From the NCBI RefSeq assembly GCF_016808335.1, contig NC_053136.1, positions 912,531 through 976,530 of the forward strand: a stretch of 64,000 bases of DNA. Direction: 5' to 3'. The first letter of the stretch is position 1, and every line of letters begins with the position of its first letter. A program made the position numbers and the translations under genes. This DNA is from Panicum virgatum (Eukaryota > Streptophyta > Magnoliopsida > Poales > Poaceae). This document shows positions 11,693 through 22,037 of this stretch, in pieces. The notes below the pieces were generated by a model. That model saw nothing but the letters and a program-made list of their open reading frames with translations. It was not told where the DNA came from and ran no database searches.

Positions 11693-14600
11693 GCGACTGA
11701 CAGCTAAAGCTTGGAACTAGATGCAGTTGCCTGCGGCGGCGATGACCTAGGTTTCTAGGGCTTGGCGACTTCGGCGGCGATTTGTGCCGACGAAGGTTTT
11801 TCACCGACACCAGTCCTTTTCCTCGCGTCCGGTTGAGTCGTCCTCCGCTCGGGCTGACCAAAGGACTGATCTGACTCAGTTTCCCGGCCTTGGCGGAGTA
11901 TCGGCTTGATTTGCGGGAGTAGGAACAAGGGTGGGATCATGGCGGCAGATAAGAAGAGGCAGAAGGAGATCAAAGAGGGCACTTATCCTACTTCATCGGC
12001 AGGCTCCGTGTCGGAGTGCCACCGGGACCAATGAGTTGCTTGAGCTGGAACTGTCGCGGCTTGGGCAATGCCGCGACAGTTGGTGAGCTTCGTAATCTTG
12101 CGAAGAAGTATGCCCCGACCGTGCTATGTGTTTTAGAAACTCAGATTCACAAGTCACGGGTGGAGTTGTTAAAAGGTACTTTAGAGTATGATAATTCCTT
12201 TGCTGTCAGTAGTGCAGGTCGCAGTGGTGGCCTTAGTATCTTTTGGAATAATAAAACTAGAGTGGAAATTTTACCGTACTCGCAATATCATATCGATGCA
12301 ATTGTGACAGAGTATGGAAAGGAGCCTTGGAGATTGACATGTGTTTATGGTGATGCTCAAACTGCCGAGCGCCATAAGACGTGGGACATGCTGAAATTTA
12401 TCAAAGCCTCATCACATCTTCCATGAATGTGCATGGGTGATTTTAATGAAGTGTTGCTGAGGGAGGAGCACCAGGGGGTGCAAGAGCGTAGCCACGCACA
12501 GATCGCGGGCTTCCGCGAGGTGGTGGACGTGTGTTGTTTTCAAGACCTCGGTTATGAGGAAAGGAGCTGGACTTTTGAAAAGAGAGTTGCAGGTGGCTCG
12601 TACTGCCGAGTTCGACTTGATCGAGCTCTGGCCACGGCAGATTGGTGCTCGCGCTTCTCTGAGGCAAGGGTTTCACATCTTACTGGAGCAGCGTCAGACC
12701 ACGGCCCAATACTGCTCCGATGGGAGCAGGATGAGAGTGATCAGCGAAGGAAAAAGAAGAAGATTTTCAGGTACGAGGGTGATGTGGGAATCTCATGAAG
12801 ATTTTATTGCTATGTTGGCTCAAACGTGGCAGGGAGGAGGGAAGGCACATACTCTGCAGGAGCTAAACGAGAAAGTGGCACGCTTGGCGGGTAGTCTGAG
12901 CGAATGGGAAGCTCATTCTTTTGGCCACGTTCGCCGTGAGCTTATAGCTTTGAATGAGGAACTGGAAAGGATGAGATCAGACACCACACGGGCTGGGGGA
13001 CCTTCTCATGCGGAAATTAAAGTGGTGGAGCGAATTATGGAGTTGAATCACAGAGAAGAAATTATGTAGAAGCAACGCTCCAGAATCACGTGGCTGATGG
13101 AAGGTGATAGGAATACTCGCTTCTTTCATCTCAGGGCGAGTCAGCGATGCAAAAAAAATTACATCTCCAAGCTGAAAAATCAGAATGGTCAGTTCACTGA
13201 TAATCAAGTGGAGATGGGAGTTATGGCAACGGATTTCTACAGGACGCTGTACACGTTAGAGGGGACGGTAAATATGAACCTGGTCCTTGATACGGTTCCA
13301 ACCAAGGTGACAGCGCTATGAATGAGAGTTTGGTGGCTCCTTTTGATAAAGATGAAATAAAAAAGGCGTTGTTTCATATGTTTCCTACTAAAGCGCTGGG
13401 GCCTGACGGTTTGCCGGCACATTTCTTTCAGTGTCATTGGGAGCTCTGTGGTGACGAGGTTACTGAAGTGGTACTTCACGTCCTGCGAGGTGAGGATGAT
13501 CCATCTTTGATTAATTGCACGTGCATTGTGTTAATACCAAAGGTGGAGAGCCCGGAGGAACTGGGTCAGTTTCGCCCTATTAGCCTATGTAATGTAATAT
13601 ACAAGATAGCTTCAAAGGTGATGGCGAATAGGATGAAGTCTGTTCTACCGGAGATTATTTCTGAGGAATAGTCGGCTTTTGTTCCAGGCCGACTTATCAC
13701 AGATAATATAATTACAGCTTATGAGTGCATGCATTTTATGGAGAAGAAGAGAGCAAGAGATAACAGATTTTGTGCGCTGAAGCTGGACATGAGGAAAGCA
13801 TATGACCGTGTGGAATGGAGCTATTTAAAGGCTATAATGATTAAGCTGGGTTTCCACCGGATATGGGTTGAGATGATTACGAGACTGGTCACTATGGTGT
13901 TTTTTTTCTGTCTTATTCAATGGAGATCGTCTGGATAGTTTTGTTCCGAGAAAGGGAATCCATCAGGGAGACCCAATCTCGCCTTACTTGTTCTTATTAG
14001 CAGCGGAGGGCCTTTCGTGCCTGTTAAAATCCAAAATTCAGTCATCGAGTCTAAGTGGGATTAAAGTGGCTGCCTCGGCCCCGATGGTTAGCCACTTATT
14101 GTTCGCGGATGACAGCCTGCTGTTCTTCAAGGCAAACAGGGAGAGTGCGGAGACGGTGACGGATGTGTTGAACACATACTGCCAGACCTCGGGTCAGAGT
14201 ATCAACATGGATAAATCTTCTATACACTTCACCAAGGGGGTGAGTGGTGGCATCAGAGAAGAAATCATGGAGACTCTGGATGTGCACAATGAAGCTCTAA
14301 GTGAGAAGTACTTGGGAATGCCTACGGATGTTGGTACTGCTACGAATGGAGCTTTCAAGTATCTCAAAGATAGAGTTTGGAAGAAAGTCCATGGGTGGAT
14401 GGAGCAAACACTGTCAGCTGGTGGAAAGGAAGTGCTCATCAAGGCTGTGGCACAAGCGGTGCCAACCTTCTCCATGTCTTGCTTCAAATTGCCGAGAGGG
14501 CTGTGTCAGCATATCGATAGTTTGATGCGAGGCTTCTGGTGGGGGAGTAAGGAGGGGAAGAGGAAGACATGCTGGGTAGAATGGGAGGAGATGACAAAAC

Positions 14601-16191
14601 CAAAATATATGGGAGGATTGGGATTCAGAGATATTGAGCTTTTCAACCTTGCACTGCTTGCGAGACAGGCCTGGCGCATTTTGCAGGAGCCAGTCACGCT
14701 CAGCGCGAGGGTGTTGAAGACAGTTTACTTCCCTAATGCAGACTTTTTTGACGCAAAACTTGGCCCATCTCCATCCAGAGTTTGGAGAGCTATCATTGAC
14801 GGCAAGGGAGTTCGACAGCAGGGCCTAATCAAAAGAATTGGAACGGGTGAGGACACAGATGTGTGGAGAACAAATTGGTTACCAAGAGATGGCCTCATGA
14901 GGCCAATCTGCTGCTTGAGCAGTACACCGCCGGTAGTGGTCAGTGAGCTGATCGATCCGGTGAGTTTGTCTTGGGATCTGGATAAGCTGAAATTCCACTT
15001 CATACCGATGGACTGGGAGGTAATCAGGAGTATACCCCTATCCACTCAAAGACAGGAGGATTTTTGGGCCTGGCACTATGAGAAATGAGGAGTTTTCTCA
15101 GTTCGTTCTGCGTACCGAATGTTGGTGTCTAACCGAGAGCAAAGGACTGATTGGATTGATCACAACCCAGATCAGTCAGATATGAGAGCAAAACATAAGG
15201 ATTGGACAGATTTATGGAGTGTCAAAGTTTCTTTCAAAGTTCGAGTCTTTTTTGTGGAGACTTGCAAAACAATCGATCCCGACCGGTGATGTCCGTTATC
15301 ATAGAAATATGGCGCAGCATAGCAACTGCTCCATATGTGGAAGGCCGGATTCCTGGCGCCACTCCTTGCTGGAGTGCAACATGGCCAAGTGTGTCTGGGT
15401 TTTGCAAGGTGAACATGTGCTGGAATTTCTAAGTCAGACAGAGCATGAAGATGCTAGGAGATGGCTACAAGAGGCAGTGGCAAACTTAAGACATGAAGAC
15501 CTTGTGCGTTTGACAGTCACGATGTGGGCGATTTGGTACGCTCGAAGGAAAGTCATTCATGAGGAGATGTTCCAAAGCCTGTTATTTACTCATAATTTTA
15601 TTGAGCGGTTCTTATCAGACCTGGAAACAACTACGCCTACGGAGGTAAAACAGAGAGAAGGGGAGAGGATCAGGCCTCTGGTGCCGCGCTGGATCCCACC
15701 TCCTCAGGGAGTGTTGAAGGTGAATGTTGATGCAGCCCTATCCAAGAATTCAGATATTGCAGCCATGACCGCGGTGGCAAGAGATAAAACATGGATGTTT
15801 CTTGGCGCATCAGCTCTGGTTGTTGAGGGAATTACCTCGCCGGAGGTTGCGGAAGCAATGGCTTGCCGGGAGGGACTTGCTCTCGCAAGCGATCTGGACC
15901 TGCAGAAGATCAGAATTGCCACGAACTGTGTCAATGTGGTGAAGAACATATATGGGCACGGTATGGGACTTTACGGCCATATCATTATGGAGATCAAGGC
16001 AGGGGCGGCTCGGTTTGTGGATGCTCAATTCGTTCACGAAAGTCGGAGTTCTAATGGTGATGCTCATAGACTAGCTAGAAGTTCGGTCTATGAACCTGTA
16101 GGACGGCATGTCTGGCTTCTTGCTCCTCCTGATGGAGTTTGTACCAACTATATTTCTTAATTGAAGGTGGTACTATCTCAAAAAAAAAAAA
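11693..16191 (+). mobile_element. L1-type LINE, apparently end-to-end, lacking a full ORF1
   Basis: A perfect 14-bp duplication ATAGGAGCGCCCCC lies at 11679-11692 and 16192-16205, immediately outside the 5' end and the 3' A tail (16180-16191). The 4.5-kb body holds a 5' untranslated region, an endonuclease, a reverse transcriptase, a zinc-binding domain and an RNase H-like domain. Plant L1 elements usually have a gag-like ORF1 before ORF2. Here only a 31-codon frame (11939-12034) precedes ORF2. The intact target duplication says the copy is not truncated relative to its insertion event, so the short form was what inserted or arose by later internal deletion. Confidence 0.9.
12031..16160 (+). 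pseudogene. LINE ORF2 (endonuclease / reverse transcriptase / RNase H) with stops and frameshifts
   Basis: ORF2 begins at ATG 12031 with the endonuclease start MSCLSWNCRGLGNA. CMGDFNEVL near 12430 is a second endonuclease motif, and SDHGPILL near 12697 is the C-terminal one. Reverse transcriptase spans about 13330-14300, with [50 protein letters not shown] and the catalytic LLFADDSLLF near 14095. A zinc-binding CxxC...H...C segment lies near 15330-15390. An RNase H-like (RVT_3) domain spans about 15715-16075, starting VNVDAALS. Breaks are the in-frame stops at 12424, 13067, 13669 and 15086, and frameshifts near 12775, 13318, 13905 (in a T run) and 15230. Several stops look like single transitions of Trp or Gln codons. 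The copy is inactive. Confidence 0.9.
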
Positions 16192-16205
16192 ATAGGAGCG
16201 CCCCC
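16192..16205. repeat. LINE target-site duplication, right copy
   Basis: ATAGGAGCGCCCCC directly after the LINE A tail, identical to 11679-11692. Confidence 0.9.
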
Positions 16206-16378
16206 TACAGCCAGGAGTAATAAGTGGTATAGCCCAGTCAGTCCACTTTTCGGGCTGGGCCTGGGCCTGGGCTATTATTGATGGATCGTCGTCGTCGCCT
16301 CCGGTGGTCCGGCGAAATCCATCCACCCACCAAACCACACCACCGGAGTAGGAGTAGAGCACCATCAGGCTGCCCAAA
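16206..16378 (+). promoter_or_regulatory. Short leader/promoter region left between LINE and downstream gene
   Basis: Only about 170 bp separate the LINE target duplication from the next ATG (16379). The sequence has GGGCCTGGGCCTGGGC words, which resemble the GGGCC/TGGGCC elements common in plant promoters, and a CT-rich leader. The original promoter must either lie here or have been displaced 4.5 kb upstream. No clear TATA box was seen. Confidence 0.4.
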
Positions 16379-19300
16379 ATGCCGTCCCCATCTCTCCTCC
16401 TCCTCCGCGCCCCTCCTCCCTCGCCGCACCTCACCTCACCCATCCACCGATGCCTCGCCCTCCCCTCCCCCTCCCTCAGACCAACAACCCGCGCGCCTCT
16501 GCGCCTGGCCTCCGCCGCGGGGTCCCGTCGCGCCCCACGGGCCGCCGCCGCCCGCGTCGTGGAGCCGGGCGACGCCGGTGCCAGCGGCGCCCTCATCCCG
16601 ATCGCGCGCTGCTACGAGGGCCACCTCGCGCGCCTCGACCTCGCCGGCGCCGCGCGCCGGGAGCAGGCGGTCGCCGCCGCGGCCGCCGTCGACGGAGCGG
16701 CCGCAGCGGAGGCGCACCTCGCCGCCGGCGCCGAGGCCATGGTCGTTGAGGCGTTCCTCCCCGGGCCCAATGGGGGAGGGACGACCGCATCGTCGTCCAC
16801 ACGAGTGGTGAGTACTGTAGTGATGACTTGTCAGGGGCTGCTCTGCTATTTGAGGGGTCCTATTTGAGTGCAGGGCTGCTGGCAACAGTATCATCTTGCT
16901 TGTGCCCATTTTTTACAGATTGATTGATTGCTTTGGATTTCGTTTAGCCATATGAGTAGTAATTGTGACAACCATTCATTCCAATTTCTGAATCTCCACT
17001 ATCGACTCCACTTGCGCCAAACATGATTCTTATGCACCGCCACCAATGCTGATCGGTCAGGCAGTTAGGCATGAGTAAAGTTTTCACCACACGCCTTCCT
17101 CGATGGTTGTGGTTTCACCACCGAGTGACCATATCCACTCTTCATTGTATGGCACCCACCATAGGGAGGAACCTACCAGTTTACTTGTTTGTGTATGCGA
17201 ATAATTACAGCAGCCTTGCATTTCTGTTTCATTGCCTGTCTTGTGCTGGACCATCAGTAAGTTTTGGCAATTTTGTAGATTTTGCAAGCCAAGGAAGTCA
17301 AAGACAAGGCCAGTAAGATAAAGAAACAATTTGGGTCCGAGTTTTTCTCTGAAAACGAACCTGGTTCAGAGACTATGTTGGCTATGGCCTTTAAGCAAGT
17401 TGTAATGCAGCGGCTTTCAAACTTTCGGCTCGAGGTCTTCTCCCCAGGTTCAGAGAGAGACTCCCAAGACTTGGGCAAACCACGAAAGGTGCAAATTCAC
17501 AAAGCTTGGGATGTTTTGTTCTTCTCCACTCAGCTTACTTCTTGCTGAATGCTGATTCGTCAATGTGCAACAGGTGTCCATGGACTTTAGCGTCATTTCA
17601 TCAGATGAAAAACTTCTGGCTTCTCTTGCCGAAGCCATTTTCTCCTGCGTCATCCAGGATGCCAGCAAGAATCACCTCGGGGCCACAGGCAGTTTGTTTC
17701 ACAAGCAGCAGCTCAACTGCTCAATTGATTCCTCCGTTTGTATACACAAAATTTCTGAGGCAGAAATAGTGAGAAGTGCTAAGAGATGCCTGGAGAGTTT
17801 TCATCTAATGAAGTCTCCTCAGAATGCGCGCAAAATAAAGAATGGATGGTGGCCAGCACCAAATTATGAAAGTTTGGTGAAGATTGGGGGTCATGAGTTT
17901 GCCCTTTGGGCCAATGAGTACGTTCCTACCTATAAACTGCAAATAAAAGCCAAAGCATTTGAGAATACTTATCTTGAAGGCCGTCATGAGTCAGAAAGTA
18001 ATAGGTGGGAAGTTCTCTTGACCCACTCCCAACTGGTACACTATTATTCCCTCTCTTTTCCTTCATTGAACACATTCATTTTCTGGAAATAATAACAGAA
18101 CCAAGCAAATGTGAAATTTGAACTTGGTCCATAATGTCTTCTAACTTATTTCTGTTCATTTCTACCACTTGTAGGTGGAACTAGGGAGCGTTATAGACAT
18201 GTACTTCGAAGATCAATTCACATTACCAGGCAAAACTTTCCATCCTTACTGGAATTCAGATCCATCAAAGATTAAAAAGAACAATGTATGATGATACTAT
18301 CTAGGTCAAAGTTTACTCGCATTCAATATATATTTATCAAACTCTGCTCATTGACAAATTTTGTTTTACACAGGGCTATTTGAACAGCCTTTTTAGTTTA
18401 TTGGCTGGTAGCTGTATTATTCTTTTTGTCGCCATCTTTGCTCAGTTATGCTGGCCTCGATCTCTTGGAGACAAAAGGCTATTCAATGGAAGTTCAAATG
18501 TGTCATCGTCTCAAAGCTATTGTTCTGATATCAAGTCTCTTGATAGCAGCGAGGTACTTATCTAGTCCTTGTGAATCTGTCGTTTGTCCAAGGGAGGTTA
18601 ATGTTCAGTTTTTAGTGATGGTTTCCTTTTTGCAATACTCTATTGGCATTTAACATAACATCGATTTCAACTAATTACCTGAAGGATAGTTCTCATGCCA
18701 TTTTAGCTAGTTTCATTTTTCACTTATACGTACTTATAGCAATGGACAAATAAAAACTAACTGTGCCACCCTCTGTTATGACTCAGAAATATTCTGACAG
18801 GCTGCATTTCATCTGTTCTAATTAATAGCTGCCACTTCAAATTCTGTAGTTTCAGGATGCAATCCTTTGATGTCTCTTCTTTTTTCAAAGATTAACCAAG
18901 TTCTGTTCAAGGAAAATTTGTAATGTGTGTAAGACTGAAATACTAAATTAATGAGCCCACCTGCATAAATGGATCATAGCATAATTACTCTTTAAGCCAT
19001 TCTATTAGTTTATTATGTGTGCTTCATATTTTGTCTGATTTACTCCTCTTCTCAGATACAAGCTTATTGCACACCTCTTATTAAGAAAATGAAAGACTCA
19101 TATGGCTGCCCTGGTGATGTAATGGTTGATGCACATATTGGAGCTTGGGTTGGAGAACTGCCTGATTGCTTCAAGGGAATCAACAGCGAGGATAATGCTG
19201 CTTCTGACAATGTTCAGCATCCCTACACTTTTAGCCAGGAAAATCAAGCCCAATTGGTGCCAATTAATACTAAGGTGTCTCATTTGGAACAAAATGATGG

Positions 19301-20255
19301 AATTCAGGAAACCGTGCAGAATATTGCTAGTTTTCAGGTACCTTGTATGTCTTATAAAACAGAGTTATCTTTGTAGTAGATGTCTTTTTTTTGTCATGAT
19401 AATGTATATATGCTAACTCAAATTTCTTTCTGTGATCACCCTCTGTTTATAATGAATTGCCTTTTCCTTGGGATAGTTGGGAACTTGGAAGTATCAAATC
19501 CTTTCCATAAACATATTGGCTATCACATGGTATTTCACGAAATACCTGCTAATTTAGAACACAATTTTCGTTGCCATTTAGTAGTACCTTTTTACCATGT
19601 ACTGTTCTCTGGTCACATCCCATAAGAAAGAGACTAAATTTCCCCTATTTTTTGTTGGTATACATCAGTTGTTTGAACTTTTTATACTATGGTTTCATCA
19701 GAACTTTTTTTTTCTTTTCTTTACTTTAAGATAGTAGAGTAAGAATATAGAACTGTACTGATTTGGTCTTTCTTGAAACAAGTCTTTATGTGGGGTGTGC
19801 TGAATTTTCTTCTAAGCTATGCTCGAGGCATCCAGTACTAGTTTTGTATCTGCATTTTGAATTATATGGTACCAAAAAAAACTCTTGAGGTTGCAACCCA
19901 CTAGTTGATTCACTTATTCGTAGGTGGTCATGTCAGAAGAAGGTAAAGTAGTGGGATTTCAGCCAACTAACCGCCCAGCTGTGAACCATTGGTCAACAAA
20001 CCCACTAGCTACACTTCTGTATCAGGGGCGAACACTTTCTCCAGGTACTTTACTGTAACAATGGGCCTTTGTTCTTATACGTACGAACACTGATTATTAA
20101 TTGCATCTAATTCTTTAAAATGGATATTTTCAGGTATTCTGGAACCAAAGCTTAAAATTTCTCGTCCAGCTAAGGCTGTCCCAATTGAATTGTTGATGTC
20201 GGTAAATCAAGATTCCTTTTTTGCTTTGGCAAGGCCTTTTCAAGATCAATGGTAG
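16379..20255 (+). CDS. Conserved plant membrane protein of unknown function (8 exons, 638 aa)
   Basis: Exons by splice sites and phase: 16379-16807, 17279-17488, 17574-18035, 18175-18285, 18374-18553, 19056-19337, 19924-20044, 20134-20255. All introns are GT-AG and the joined frame is open for 638 codons. The N-terminus is Arg/Ser/Pro/Ala-rich without acids for about 55 residues, as in plastid or mitochondrial targeting peptides. Exon 2 is charged and probably helical. Exon 3 holds a conserved-looking WWPAPNYESLVKIGG region. Exon 5 encodes one clear membrane span (LFSLLAGSCIILFVAIFAQLCW). Exon 6 has DVMVDAHIGAWVGELPDCF and the C-terminus ends ARPFQDQW. I do not recognise a named family; it looks like a plant-specific one-pass protein. 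The last exon could instead be spliced at GTAAAT (20202), but read-through gives a sensible end. A decayed copy of exons 6-8 follows. Confidence 0.75.
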
Positions 20256-20490
20256 CAGAGGTGCTATATCACTTTTTTTCCTCCTCTGCTTGCTTCATAT
20301 CAAGTTGTTTCTTTTCCTAATAAATATGGTTTATATTAATCACCATTACTACCTAGTTATGCAAAAGCTTGTAGTTGCTGACTTTCTCATATCGAGGCAT
20401 TTACAGTTTTACGCGAATGGCAGCATGTCTTAATCTGATTTGCTTCTTTTTTTGGTCAAATACGTGCCTAATGAATGTATGTCATCAACA

Positions 20491-21560
20491 GAATGAAAGA
20501 TTTAGTTGCTCTGATGATGTAATGGTTGATGCAAATATTGGAGCTTGGGTTGGAGAGTTGGCTGACTGCTTCATGGGCATCAATAGCATGGATAGTGCTG
20601 CTTCTGATGATGTTCAACATCTGGATGGTTATATCCTAGAAAAATCAACTGCAGTTTGTGCCTATTAATTTTCAGAAGGGTTGTTTGGAACGAAATTATA
20701 CAACTCAGGAAACCCTGCCTAATATTGCTAGTTTTCAGGTATGTTTGTCTGGCTTAAGTTCTAAGGGGGATTTCTCTTTGTAGCATGCGAAGATGTTCTG
20801 TACCTTCTATTATGGCAGCCTATCATCTGAGATTTATATTTGTTTTATGATTGATTATGATTGAGTTGCATATGGAAGTTGGAACTTGGAAGTAACCTTT
20901 CCTTAACATATCAACTGTCACGCCATTTGTAAAGGTTCCATGTGCATGTTGAAGTAGAACACACTTATTTTACTGTCTTGTAATGCCTTTTTGCTGAGTA
21001 TTGAATTGTTCTTTGGTTTTTGACAAGGAAAAGACTGCATTATCACTTTTGCTGGTACATGTCATGGCCTTAGCCCAGATGTGGTCCAAAGGCCAAGTGG
21101 AAGGAGTTCAATCCTAGAATCTCTTGCTGTCTGGCTCTAGGTGCCAGCCTCCTCCGGCCAGATCGCCACTGCCCCTTCATGATTCACCTATGTAGGTGAT
21201 TATGTCAGAAGACAGTTGAGTTGTGGGGCTTCAAGCAACTAGCTGCCTATCTGCCTATCTGTGAGCCATTGGGGGAAAAAAACTGCAAGCAAATTTATGT
21301 TGTGAACTGGAACGCTCTATCCAGGTACTAGAACAGAACCATGGACTGTATTCTTAACATTTGTTTTAACACCACTTATCTGTTTGTCTAATACTTTGAA
21401 TTGGATAATGTCACTATGTTAGCCATTCTGGAGGCAAGGCTTAAAATCTGTCGCCCAGCTAAGTTTGTTCCGGACTCCTGGTTCAACTATTAATGCCTGT
21501 ATATCCAGATTCATTTTTTTTTTCGCTTTGGTGAGGCCAAATGAAGACCAATGCTAGCAA
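20491..21560 (+). pseudogene. Tandem duplicate of exons 6-8 of the upstream membrane-protein gene
   Basis: 20491-20738 repeats exon 6 (VMVDANIGAWVGELADCF matches VMVDAHIGAWVGELPDCF) but carries a one-base frameshift after HLDGY. 21196-21324 repeats exon 7 (VIMSEDS, then a stop). About 21423-21560 repeats exon 8 (ILEARLKICRPAK matches ILEPKLKISRPAK). Intron and downstream sequences are also recognisably similar, for example CTTTGGCAAGGCC against CTTTGGTGAGGCC. The unit was therefore duplicated as genomic DNA, not retrocopied. No intact product remains. Confidence 0.8.
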
Positions 21561-22037
21561 AGGTGCTTTATCACATTCCATACCTGTCACCCAATTTCAG
21601 TTTGTCTTATCCTGTTGTCTCATGAACTTACTGGCAATCCATGGAATGGTATGAACTCGCCTTTTGTTTTTTTTTCAGAAAAACAAATTGCACAAAACCC
21701 ATCTTATGATTGAATGAAGGTGATGTTGCCGATTGCCCCTCTGCCATGCATCTTCCAGTCTCCTCGGCAAGGTGCTCGATTGTTCGGCTATGTTGGCTGG
21801 CACTGCAGATTGCTCTTCCACTCCTTCCCGCTGCCGTTCCAAGTCACCAAGCCCAGCAGCAAATTGGTCTGCTGCCGTCAATCCGGTTCCGGTGACGTCG
21901 AACTCCTTGTCCACCAGGCTAAGCTGGCGTAGACAGAATGACATATCGGTACAGGGCAGACCCCTCTGCGCGGTGGCAGGCCTGCCACTAAAGAAAATGC
22001 AATCTTTTGTTTACTGAATTTAAGTTCACAACGTCTT
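21561..22037. other. Intergenic region between convergent genes
   Basis: No supported gene. It contains the 3' flanks of the duplicated exon block (+) and of the GDSL gene (-). Confidence 0.5.

Larger units (their letters stand above)
10932..16204. mobile_element. Short TIR DNA transposon split by a nested LINE
   Basis: TCCTATCTATCTTCCG at 10937-10952 is repeated in inverted orientation at 11669-11684. Ignoring the LINE (11693-16191) and one copy of its target duplication, the element is about 760 bp. It is bordered by CTACAGCC at 10924-10931 and again at 16205-16212, a possible 8-bp target duplication. The interior is AT-rich with repeated CAACATTT / AAATGTTG words and no coding sequence. 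Class (hAT or Mutator-like) is undecided. The inverted repeat is seen directly; that the two halves form one element is inference. Confidence 0.5.
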
